In this document: positions 12,601 through 20,483 of the stretch, one piece after another
Position numbering within the stretch: the stretch's first letter is position 1
Layout of the letters: every line of letters starts with the position of its first letter
Assembly (NCBI GenBank): GCA_004794655.1
Contig: SMMW01000001.1
Span: 9,125,501 to 9,189,500, forward strand
Source: Marisa cornuarietis
Taxonomy: Eukaryota > Mollusca > Gastropoda > Architaenioglossa > Ampullariidae
Reading direction: 5' to 3'
DNA length: 64,000 nt
Made by a program: the position numbers and the translations under genes
The notes under the pieces: model-generated
Database searches by the model: none
Seen by the model: only the letters and a program-made list of their open reading frames with translations
What the model was told of the DNA's origin: nothing

Positions 12601-15600
12601 CTCTGAGATTCGTCGAATGATGATCTTTGTCATGATCTTGCTCGGGACGGACAGGAGAGTTATTCCTCGCCAGTTGTTGCAGTCGCTAAGGGGTCCTTTC
12701 TTTGGAATTTTGACGATCACTCCTCTGGTCCAGTCACTTGGGACTTGTTTCCCTTCCCATATTGCGGTAAATAGGGGTTGCAGGATATTGGCTGCCAGTT
12801 CTGGGTCTGTTTTGAATAATTCAGCGTTCAGATTGTCTTGGCCTGGTGCCTTTCTGTTCTTCAAGGACTTGATTGCTGTGATGATTTCCTGCTTCTCTGG
12901 TGGGGCGATGTTGACGTCTAGGTCCTCAGTGGCTTCTTGTATGTCGGCTTCTTCGGAAGGTGGTGGTCTGTTCAGAACCTCTTTGAAGTGTTCGGCCCAG
13001 CGTGCTTCTTGTTCTCTCTCTGTCGTTAGTAGCTTCCCTTCCTTGTCCTTGACTGGGGCATCGTTGGTGCTGTGGAACTTGCCGCTAATCACTTTGGTGA
13101 TCTTGTACAGTTTTCCTTGTTCTCCTTTTTTTGCTGCTTCTTCGGCCTCACTTGCCAGATTGTTCAAGTAGGCACGCTTGTCTGTTCTCGCCGAGCGCTT
13201 CACTTTCTGGTTCATTTCTCTGTACTGTAGTTTGAACTTCTCTTGCAGTCTTTCAGATCTGGTGCTAGCCACCTTTTTCTTGATGTCTCTTCTTTCCTGT
13301 ATTGCTTTCCACGTCTCTGGTGTTATCCACTCTTTCTTCTTAGTTTCTTTTAGTCCAAGACTAGTCTCTCTGATTTTTTGGTACACTGTTCTTACAAGGT
13401 CCCATCTCTGGTTTATTCTATCTGTATCTACCTCGCAGGTGTCTGTCATGTCTGCAAGTGCCTGAAATCTGTTTTTCACTTGAAGGATGAAGGCATTTTT
13501 TAGTTTGGGTCCTGCAATCTTTCCACATCAAAGCGTCTGTGTGCTGCTGACTTGCGTCCTGTACTTCGCAGTTTCATTTTAATGTTTGCTACAAGGTGAT
13601 GGTCACTCCCAGCATCTCCTCCTCTTCTCACCCTGACGTCGAGTAGGGAACGTCTCCAGATGCCGTTGATCATTAGGTGGTCGATCTGGTTGCTATCCCT
13701 ACCATTGGGTGAGCACCATGTTAGCTTGTGGACGTTACGGTGAGGGAATAATGTTCCTCCAATCACCAGGTTGTACATAGTGCATAGCTCCACTAGTCTC
13801 TCTCCGTTGTTATTCATGCAGCCACAACCATGTCTGCCCATGACTCTCTCTACGTGGGTGTTGTCGTTCCCAACTTTAGCATTCATGTCGCCCATCATAA
13901 TTAACAGGTCATGGCGGGGTGCTGCACTTACTTCTGCTTGTAATTGGTCGTAAAAGGTGTCCTTCGCCTCATCATCGCTATCGTTGGTTGGTGCGTAGCA
14001 CTGGATCAAGGTCATGTTGCCATGTCTCCCTTTCACTCTGGCTGTAATCAGTCTGCTGTTGATCGGTTTCCACTCTATCAGGCATTTCTCTGTTCCTTTC
14101 CTCAGGATGATGGCTACTCCCTCATGGTGTTGGTTGTCTTCTCTGCCAGAGTACAGCACTGTCTCTCCGGTCTGGGTCTTTATTCTTCCGGAACCTGTCC
14201 ATCTGCTTTCGCTTACTCCTAGGATGTGTAAGTTGTAACGTCTCATCTCGGCCGTAATTTGTGCCAATTTACCAGTTTCGTACATGGTACGCACATTCCA
14301 GAAACCTATTCTGGTCTTGTATTTGGCGCTTAAGACTTCCATCTTCGTGCTAGTAGCTTCCTTTCGGTTTTCACTACTAGCAGTCATACAAGGATCTTGC
14401 GATACCTCTGGGAGCCCATCGCACACAATAGTGGTGTCTTTCTTTGTCGCTGTTTCCGTAACGGTATTGCTTTTTACGGGACAGGGTTGTTAGCCCTGTT
14501 CCCAACCCCCAACCTGGAGGACCAGGGATCATGTTTTGTCTGGCATCTACCCTTTGACCTGCCCGGCTTGGGTGGCCCTGCCCGGTATAGCTCTTAGGGT
14601 CATCGATATACACAAGCCCCCCCGACCGCGACAAGGTAATGATCCTCCGGGGGGACTAAAGCACAAGAGGACTGCTTTATACGAAGATCTTGTAAAGTTC
14701 TTTTCACCTGGTCTTAAGACAAGATCACTGAACATTTATATAAGTGACCCAGTCTGCAAGAAAGAGTTCAAGAACTTACAGCAACCCTCAGGCAAAGTGA
14801 TTTTCAAGCCTACGTTGATTGGCTGAACCACTTCTATGATAGGTACAAAATTTTTCCAAAAAGACTTTTAACCAGTTTCGCTGTTCTATAACAACCGTGA
14901 CATGAATCAGTACCTTTGCTGTCTTGAAGATGCTCTGCTGACAACTGTTTCCAAGGATTTGGTCCAGCCAAAAATGGCATTTATTATGTGTCGGTGTTCG
15001 GTTAGCCAACTGGAGAAATTTTTGTCTTGTACTTTTGACATTTTTGGTTTCAAATTCCTATGTGGTGTTTCTTTGAAGTTAGTGTGTTTCTAGAGTTATA
15101 TTTCCTCATAGCTTTGATTGAACGTTTCAGAGCTATTCTAGTTAAGTTCACTTCCCTGGGTTTTTTTAATTCTCTTGGGAATGAAATATAAGTGAAACTA
15201 TCCTAAGGATAAGGATTGTTTATAGTTAAAAATTTATTTGCACAAAACAGTTATAGCAGGAATATTGCTGCAGAGAATAGGAATCCATTCTAGTCTGAAT
15301 CTCAAGGTTTGTTGTGCTCACAGCAGCAAAGAATTTTGTTTCCTTTTTTTTAATTAATAGTTGAAGTCAGAAAATCATAAGATATAGAAATTAGTATAAA
15401 TGTGCCATATTTCTAACCATTAAGTGTAGGAAGTTAAATATCGGTTTGCTGTTAAATGAGATCTTTATTCTTGTCAGCACATCCAAGCTGCTTAGACTTG
15501 ACAGACAAAATGGTACAGGTAATCAGCACTTATCCATGGCAGTGTATGGAGTGCAAAACCTGTGTGGAGTGCACAGATCCCTATGACGAGGTGAGACATT

Positions 15601-15629
15601 TTGTAGAGTCAGTTTTTAAATGAGAGTGT

Positions 15630-15669
<40 letters not shown>

Positions 15670-16520
15670 AAGAGAGATATCATAGATGAAGGTATAACTG
15701 CAGAATAAATGAATTTTACCCTAAGTGAAATAGTAAGCCTTCCTTAACCTATTGAGGTGCAGTATTTTATTTATAAATGCTGATTAAAGCTTAGTGCAAG
15801 ATCCTATTTTCTAAAACCTGGTGAATACCCCACTTCCTACAAACATTACCATGCACAGAAACAGGTCTAAATCATGATGTTACATTTGTACAGGGATATT
15901 CCACAGTCATGTATGGACTTGGCTCTCCATAGTATCTTGTGTTGAGCTTTATCCAACCATTAAAAAAAAAACACACACACACACACTTTGCACTTCACTA
16001 GACCTTTAATATCTTGCATACGTAGCAAAATGGGGATATTAATGTCAGTTTTTCTGTGCTCTTACCTTTCCACATTCATTATTCAGGATACACAAGCTTT
16101 TAGATGCAGGTTATTTTCACACGTTTATTTGGTCCCTGACTGTATCTGTTGACCTCTTGCTGTTTTTCTGCAGGACAAAATGATGTTCTGTGACCGATGT
16201 GACCGAGGGTATCACACCTTTTGTGTGGGATTACGTTGTCTTCCCACAGGTCGATGGGAGTGTCGCAGTTGCAAGGGTACACCTGTCACACCTAAGTCAA
16301 GGTGCATAAATGCTGGTATTCTTTCTCATCTTCCTCCCTACCCCTCACTCCACCTCTCTTTTTTGAATGATGTTCTAAAAATGATTATAATGAGGATTTG
16401 TGTTCATACCTGTTAATGCTGAAAATCCTTGCTTTCTCCTATAATCAATTAGGATTAATTTACTTTACTCGCCCTTTTTTTTCTCCTCCTTTCAGAAGAG
16501 GTCGAGCAGTCCAAACATGA
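640..16520 (+). CDS. PHF10: PHF10 (BAF45a), PBAF complex double-PHD subunit; 3' ten coding exons, N-terminus outside window
   Basis: PHF10 is a PBAF (SWI/SNF) chromatin-remodelling subunit that binds histone H3 tails. Coding exons were joined by GT/AG sites with consistent phase: 640-707, 1349-1417, 1699-1833, 5043-5152, 8047-8170, 8584-8868, 9997-10102, 15478-15590, 16174-16301, 16496-16520 (stop TGA 16518-16520). The first four exons plus the start of 8047-8170 encode the conserved SAY-type region ([46 protein letters not shown]). Exon 8584-8868 is a low-complexity Ser/Thr/Pro/Lys linker. The last four exons encode two PHD fingers with Cys/His ligands: first finger from DSCRIC to the CMEC/CVEC region, second finger with [17 protein letters not shown]. 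About 387 residues are visible against roughly 500 in vertebrates, so 100 or more N-terminal residues are missing. The last exon adds only a few residues after the second finger; that short tail rests on one splice choice and is the least certain part. Introns hold several mobile elements. Confidence 0.92.
2305..2400 (-). repeat. LINE-type 3' tail fragment with (ATA)n
   Basis: A run of ATA triplets is followed by a motif related to TTTATAGTG-CTTATCCCACCAAC and CAAGGCATTT. The same layout recurs at 6876-6960 and at 22262-22330, where it directly abuts RT-like coding remnants on the - strand. I therefore read it as the detached 3' terminus of an L2/CR1-type LINE in reverse orientation. Confidence 0.5.
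2460..4420 (+). mobile_element. Decayed RTE-type LINE (endonuclease plus N-terminal reverse transcriptase)
   Basis: Several broken frames read as one non-LTR retrotransposon. An APE-type endonuclease remnant lies at about 2540-3190 ([35 protein letters not shown] near a WN motif, then a Gln-Ile-like DNA-binding tail). An RT remnant follows at about 3690-4420 ([44 protein letters not shown]). Many in-frame stops and frameshifts show it is dead. The FADD catalytic motif expected near 4380 is altered and the copy ends soon after. It sits in the PHF10 intron between exons 1699-1833 and 5043-5152. The exact clade is uncertain. Confidence 0.8.
5747..6725. mobile_element. Tigger/pogo-like DNA transposon, non-autonomous, TA target duplication
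   Basis: The two ends are inverted copies beginning CAGTCGGACCTCGCTAAGTC (5747 onward and reverse complement ending 6725), with one mismatch soon after. The element is flanked by TA on both sides (5745-5746 and 6726-6727), the standard target duplication of Tc1/mariner-pogo elements. Further AAGTCGAA/TTCGACTTA-type subterminal repeats lie inside both ends. At 979 bp it is too short for a complete transposase and keeps only a C-terminal piece. It inserted into a decayed LINE. Confidence 0.88.
5977..6255 (-). pseudogene. C-terminal remnant of a Tigger/pogo-type transposase
   Basis: An open frame of about 92 codons, inside the inverted-repeat element, ends in a QTKLTDFFL tail preceded by an acidic helix ([18 protein letters not shown]). 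This resembles the C-terminus of Tigger/pogo DDE transposases, where a helical segment precedes a terminal TDFF-type motif. No DDE catalytic core or CENPB-type DNA-binding domain is present. It is a remnant, not a functional gene; family assignment is from the terminal motif plus the TIR and TA duplication. Confidence 0.6.
6876..6960 (-). repeat. LINE-type 3' tail fragment with (AAT)n
   Basis: An AAT triplet run is followed by a TTGTATAACACTTTGTCCCT-like block and GCTCAAGGCGCTTCAC. This is the same arrangement as at 2305-2400 and 22262-22330, read as the 3' end of a reverse-oriented L2/CR1-type LINE. Confidence 0.5.
7020..7616 (-). pseudogene. Decayed multi-EGF (MEGF/scavenger-receptor-F-like) gene fragment
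   Basis: On the - strand the region encodes cysteine-rich EGF/laminin-EGF-type units: [38 protein letters not shown], then in other frames [15 protein letters not shown] and CAAGYKLP. The spacing Y-G-x-x-C-x3-C-x2-C matches repeats of MEGF10/11 and related invertebrate receptors. Units fall in different frames with stops between them. There is no start, signal peptide or membrane segment. It lies antisense in a PHF10 intron next to a LINE tail, so a transposed or duplicated gene fragment is likely. Confidence 0.6.
8869..9996. other. PHF10 intron without recognisable features
   Basis: AT-rich intronic sequence with several poly-A/T runs and no coding or repeat family recognised. It ends at the AG acceptor 9995-9996 of the first PHD-finger exon. 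Confidence 0.5.
10640..11290 (-). mobile_element. LINE reverse-transcriptase C-terminal remnant
   Basis: The - strand reads [11 protein letters not shown] at about 11,130-11,165, then [19 protein letters not shown] and [16 protein letters not shown] at about 10,900-11,015. These are typical of the region just downstream of the RT catalytic core in animal LINEs. Frames are broken and no FADD motif survives. It is an older insertion; the fresh RTE element lies just to its right. Confidence 0.65.
11392..13479 (-). CDS. LINE reverse transcriptase ORF
   Basis: About 695 codons encode a non-LTR reverse transcriptase. In order: a basic linker, [15 protein letters not shown] (RT motif 1 region), [50 protein letters not shown], the catalytic [11 protein letters not shown], and the C-terminal [24 protein letters not shown] segment typical of RTE-like elements. 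All core motifs are intact. The listed start is only where the frame opens after the upstream stop; the protein should be fused to the endonuclease ORF. Lies antisense in a PHF10 intron. Confidence 0.88.
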   Translation of the reverse strand: MKNRFQALADMTDTCEVDTDRINQRWDLVRTVYQKIRETSLGLKETKKKEWITPETWKAIQERRDIKKKVASTRSERLQEKFKLQYREMNQKVKRSARTDKRAYLNNLASEAEEAAKKGEQGKLYKITKVISGKFHSTNDAPVKDKEGKLLTTEREQEARWAEHFKEVLNRPPPSEEADIQEATEDLDVNIAPPEKQEIITAIKSLKNRKAPGQDNLNAELFKTDPELAANILQPLFTAIWEGKQVPSDWTRGVIVKIPKKGPLSDCNNWRGITLLSVPSKIMTKIIIRRISEATDAQLREEQAGFRRGRGCTDQIFALRNIIEQCTEWQRQLYINFVDFQKAFDSIHRESLWRILRAYGIPMEIVLLIKSFYTNFSCCVGDSNICFEVGTGVRQGCVMSSLLFNLVIDWVMRHTTEDEPRGIRWTLSKNLEDLDFADDLALLSHTHRHMQETTTRLNTFAKQVGLHISRTKTEVMTLNTTNSTPIKINIEGEDLPMVENFTYLGSVVKQDGGADRDIQSRLSKARGIFCSLSNIWKSAQYSTHTKLRLYQSLVLSTLLYGSECWRMIDSDLNKLSVFHTKSLRRILGIFWPRTISNEELLAQCGQESMNTILMKKRWRWIGHVIRGNSITKTALHWTPEGKRKRGRPKNTWRQTVEAEMKTLNHSWGTMGKLAQDRQKWRTFVAALHADRHNGQ
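13500..14426 (-). CDS. LINE endonuclease (APE-type) ORF
   Basis: About 308 codons encode an apurinic-like endonuclease that nicks target DNA to prime reverse transcription. Visible motifs: [12 protein letters not shown] near residue 42, GVSESRW, the catalytic-region [10 protein letters not shown], and SDHHLV near residue 273. It ends at TAA (13,500-13,502), just before the RT frame. In intact relatives these form one polyprotein; here a missing base in a short A run (about 13,500-13,508 on the + strand) puts endonuclease and RT in different frames. The first in-frame ATG was taken as start; the true start is unknown. Confidence 0.8.
   Translation of the reverse strand: MCDGLPEVSQDPCMTASSENRKEATSTKMEVLSAKYKTRIGFWNVRTMYETGKLAQITAEMRRYNLHILGVSESRWTGSGRIKTQTGETVLYSGREDNQHHEGVAIILRKGTEKCLIEWKPINSRLITARVKGRHGNMTLIQCYAPTNDSDDEAKDTFYDQLQAEVSAAPRHDLLIMMGDMNAKVGNDNTHVERVMGRHGCGCMNNNGERLVELCTMYNLVIGGTLFPHRNVHKLTWCSPNGRDSNQIDHLMINGIWRRSLLDVRVRRGGDAGSDHHLVANIKMKLRSTGRKSAAHRRFDVERLQDPN
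14668..14742. repeat. Interspersed repeat copy 1 (LINE target)
   Basis: About 75 bp beginning GACTGCTTTATAC and ending AACATTTATATAA are nearly identical to 17,398-17,475. The similarity continues leftward through the target-site duplication (GACTAAAGCACAAG vs GACTACAGCTTAAG), so the RTE element at 11,375-14,653 landed inside a pre-existing repeat copy. Confidence 0.75.
15633..15665. repeat. (GT)n microsatellite
   Basis: Uninterrupted GT dinucleotides just after the first-PHD exon of PHF10. Confidence 0.9.
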
Positions 16521-16589
16521 ACATTGTTGTTTGTTGAGGAGGACATCATATCTGGGAAAAACCTAGTTTAAAAAAATTAAATACAAAGA

Positions 16590-16595
16590 AATAAA
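16590..16595 (+). terminator. PHF10: PHF10 polyadenylation signal AATAAA
   Basis: Canonical AATAAA 70 bp after the PHF10 stop codon, followed by a TG-rich stretch (GTGTGCAAGC...TGTTCTGTG). This is the first canonical signal after the stop. Confidence 0.5.
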
Positions 16596-17397
16596 GACAT
16601 AGTGTGCAAGCTGACATGTTCTGTGCATCATCATTTTCAAATACAGTATTTCTTCTCTCACCCCACCAACTCTCCCTTGTCATGTTGATGAAAAACAAGT
16701 ACTAATTGATGCAGGTTTTCCCAAGTTTTAATACTTGTTTGCCAGAAAGGTCACAAAAAAGTCAATCACAGAATTTTGTGATTTATTCAGACAAGCCCTT
16801 TTATGGTACAAAAAAAATCTACATACAATAGGATGGTTTATCTGTGGTAATATACATGATGATATTTTGTGCTACATTGCTAAACTTCAATAGAATGCAT
16901 GAAAGAGCACTTTTAACAATGGTCCAAAATACAGCGATGAAAGATATTGATACAAAAAAATTCTGTAACACTGGATGAGTGTTACCCTGCAGAAGAGCTA
17001 TACTACAAAGCTGCTGGAATATTGCACAAGTAATGGATACTATCAAGGCTGGATAAAATATTTCACTTGCATCCGTGAACTATAGATTCAGTTAATACAT
17101 TTTTTTTTTAATAGCATCGGTCTACACTGAGATAAACTAGCTTTAGTTAGTCTGAAATTCAGTTCTAGTGTCATTTATAGTTTCCAGGAGTATTTTATAG
17201 GTATGACTTTTCTTGAGTAAAATCAATAATTTTTCAAAACAATGTACCTCTTGTACATAAAAAAGTAGTTTGATAAAGATTTAAAAAAATCTTAAAATGT
17301 TTTAAAAGGCTTACAGCAGTTGGTGAATATGAAATTCTACTTGGTTATAGTTCCGATCATTTTTATAGCGTATGCCCAAATGAGACTACAGCTTAAG

Positions 17398-17475
17398 AAG
17401 ACTGCTTTATACAAAGATCTTGTAAAAGTTCTTTTCACCTGGTCTTAAGACAAGATCACTGAACATTTATATAAT
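17398..17475. repeat. Interspersed repeat copy 2
   Basis: Second copy of the 75-bp repeat described at 14,668-14,742, same orientation, differing at a few bases and carrying one extra A in the GTAAAAGTTC stretch. No TIR, tail or coding capacity was recognised, so the family is unknown. Confidence 0.75.
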
Positions 17476-20400
17476 TAAGAACATTGTAGCTGCAGCCAAG
17501 ATGATCTTGCATGTAGAGCTACAGTTTTAAAAGGCATGGCATTTATCATGAAATTTATTAAAGAGATTAGCAGAGGCCTATTTAAGAAGGGAATTTGTAT
17601 TTCCAGTTTTTATTTTTGGTGGGGAGGAGGTTGGCAGGACTCGATGGTAAAGGATACAGAATTAGACGATATGCTATACTTCAGTCTAATTCACTTGTTC
17701 TCTGAAAAAGATTTACAAAAAAACAAAGATATTCTAATAAATTTTGTACAGCCAATAAGAAATAATAAGCGATCTTGCATAAAGTTTTCTTTAAGCTGGG
17801 TCAGTTTTTTCATGTTATGGGAAAAGTTGGAAAACCATGTAGAAATATGTCCGACAAAGATGGGGATACATGCAGACTGAGGACATCATTGGGTTTAAAA
17901 GGACACACTCCATTATGAACAGATATATCAATAAGAATGCAGGCAGAATGTAATCAGTGTCAGATCTGAAAGCTCCCCAAAACCCCCAAAAACAACAAAG
18001 CAAAAACCTGAAACATAGGTATAGGATGCATCAAAACTTAGCTCTCTTGGATTGAAAATGCAAACATCTGCATGTTATTCACAATTATCAGGATACCACC
18101 AACAGCCATTAATATACAGTTGTAAATAAAACTGATGCTTCAAGACTAGGTACATTTTCATTTGAGAAAGACGATAGGCAAAGCTTTTTAAGTGCAAAGT
18201 ATGTAACAGCACGAGGCAAAAAAGAAATGTTGAATCATGGGTTAATATACATTTAGATTACTATATACACTGCTAATAGCTTTTCAAACAACCTCATATA
18301 CATAGCTATTACCTACTTGATTTATTCCAAAAAGTGAACCCCTTCTGTTCCAAAACCAAGGCACAGCAAGCCACAACAAAGACTGATGGTTCAGTACATG
18401 AAGTTGGTTCAGATGTAATGGATTGAGTCAAAGTGTACAATAACAAGATTTATTATTTCATTCATTCAAGAAAAAAATTACACAAATTTGAAATATGTAC
18501 ATTTCTCAGTCAGGTCAAAGTCAGTGCTGCAGTACACAACAGTGCTGAAAATGTTGACAACCCACTTTCCTCAAAATATTCTACCCTTTTTAAACACCCC
18601 CAGAAAAGTGTTTTTGGCCTTATTGATCATGAGCAGAATTGTTGAAACATCCCCTGAAATTACACTTAGGAAAATAAAAAATTAATAGGAAATAATGACT
18701 TTAAAATTAATTTTGTCCTCAAAGGCATCTTCATTTTTATTTGTTACTGTTGTAATCATAAATATACATGCATAGAAATTTACATTATAAACAGTTGCTA
18801 CTGAAAACAAAATTGCAGTAATCTGAGCCTTCAGGCACCATATATGTATGTATGCTTGGAACAATCCATCTTGGGTCCAGATAAGCTGTACATGTAACAC
18901 ATGGCTTGCTAAATAACAGAAAAGATAAACATGGTTATATACGCTTCGCTATTCGCCATTAAAATTAGTAGTACAATTGACATTTTACTGTAGAAATGTC
19001 TGAAGATTATGTCTTGTTAAAATAAAATCAAAAAATCACTTAATCTTTTGCATTATGCCTTGTTTGGACCATTTTCTATGCTGAAAACCTGGTGTAGGAA
19101 AATATTACACAAGAAAATTCAGTTGTTGTTCTGCAGTGCCATAAAATTGTTAAGAATGAGCACATTTATAATACCTTTGTTTACAAAAATGCAGTGGAAT
19201 GAGGGGGCAGGTCTTACTAATACATATATCTTGCAACAGGGGTCAAGACAAGATCTAATCAGCCTTTTAAAACCTATTGTGGATGCAACATATGTACAGC
19301 AATTCAGCAAAACTTTATTCTTGCTGCCTGCCTTGTTTAGGTTTTCAGAACACACAGCTAGCCAGCAACATGCACCTGTGCTTTCTATATAATGATTAAT
19401 GATTAAACCTTCACATTACAAACTCTCTGCTGCTTACAAAATAAAACTAAAAAAGTTCTTTCTACAGGCTCATTCATCTGTTAAATAAAAACCTCTTTTC
19501 CCGTTCTTTGTTTCCTACACTTAATTCCTTTATAAATAAAAATCCAGTTAGTAAACTATGGGGAGTGGGGGCAAAACCATGGTGAAAAACATAATAATAG
19601 TATTTACAGAACATTCACAACAAAAGTTGCCCTTGTCTTCAGCAATAGCAGCTGGTATTACATTTATCCAAGAATCAAGATGGGCAGAAAACAGTTTTTA
19701 TAAAAGCTGCTTAGTCTCCTATAATGAATATATGATTTTTTTTTCACAAATATTCAAAAAGAATGGAAACAGAATGAATAATGAATGATGATGGAAAATT
19801 CTTAAAAGTGATGAAGCCATTGAAAAAATTTAAATAATTTACTTTTTAGTACCATATTTAACTACTGTTAATAGCATATAATAAGTAATGAATATGAAAA
19901 AAAAATTGTATTAACTCCTATTTTTTAACTGAAAAGGGTACTTATAAAAGCCCCATCCAAAACCTTTAATGATGACCTATAAAACTAATTATATATTTGC
20001 CTGTTCTTGAACATGCTTAAAAAAAGCAAACTGCTGAAGCACACAATACAAATACTGAAGTTGTTTATGCAAACAAATATGAGGTGTACTGAAAAAAGAT
20101 GTTTAACAGGTGCTATGACTCCTATCCAAACCTTTTTTTAAATAGGTTCTTCTCACGAGTTGACAAAAAAAGCAAATTAATTATGATGGATAATGATTGC
20201 CTTTCAACATAATTACAAACTTAAAATGACCTGTAAACTTTTAAGTAAGCAAAAATACAGCAGACACAAAATCCATGTTTTATTAAGAAACTAGTTAGTA
20301 AATGACTGCATTTAATATCCCTCAAAGATATATTAAGTCTGGTTGATTCCTCTACACAACGAATGTAAAAACCCAATTTGTTTTTCCTTCCTTCTCCATG

Positions 20401-20483
20401 AGTTTCATTTTCCCTTTTTAAAAAAATCCACTTTTTCCTGCAAAGGAAACGAGAAATATCTTGGCTCCTTGGTTCCATTTGTA

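Larger units (their letters stand above)
11375..14653 (-). mobile_element. Nearly full-length RTE-type LINE with 13-bp target-site duplication
   Basis: The element runs right to left. Its 5' region (14,430-14,653) is a GC-rich leader, followed by an APE-type endonuclease ORF, an RT ORF and a 3' tail of AGTA repeats at 11,375-11,397. The 13-bp sequence GACTAAAGCACAA occurs at 11,362-11,374 and 14,654-14,666, a clear target-site duplication. The coding part is interrupted only by a single frame shift at about 13,500, so the insertion looks fairly recent. Similar proteins are often database-labelled 'craniofacial development protein 2-like'. RTE clade membership is inferred from the short tail and protein style. 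Confidence 0.9.
16521..20483. other. Convergent 3' region of PHF10 (+) and EHD1 (-)
   Basis: No conserved coding exon was seen across about 4 kb. The left part holds the PHF10 3' UTR with AATAAA at 16,590-16,595. The right part is presumably EHD1 3' UTR; a - strand AATAAA (TTTATT at 20,278-20,283) lies 200 bp past its stop, though a longer 3' UTR is possible. The only repeat recognised is the 75-bp copy at 17,398-17,475. The rest is AT-rich. Confidence 0.5.

Noticed and set aside
11528..13465. Several long + strand open frames
   Set aside because: They are antisense shadows of the LINE reverse-transcriptase ORF, which has all catalytic motifs.
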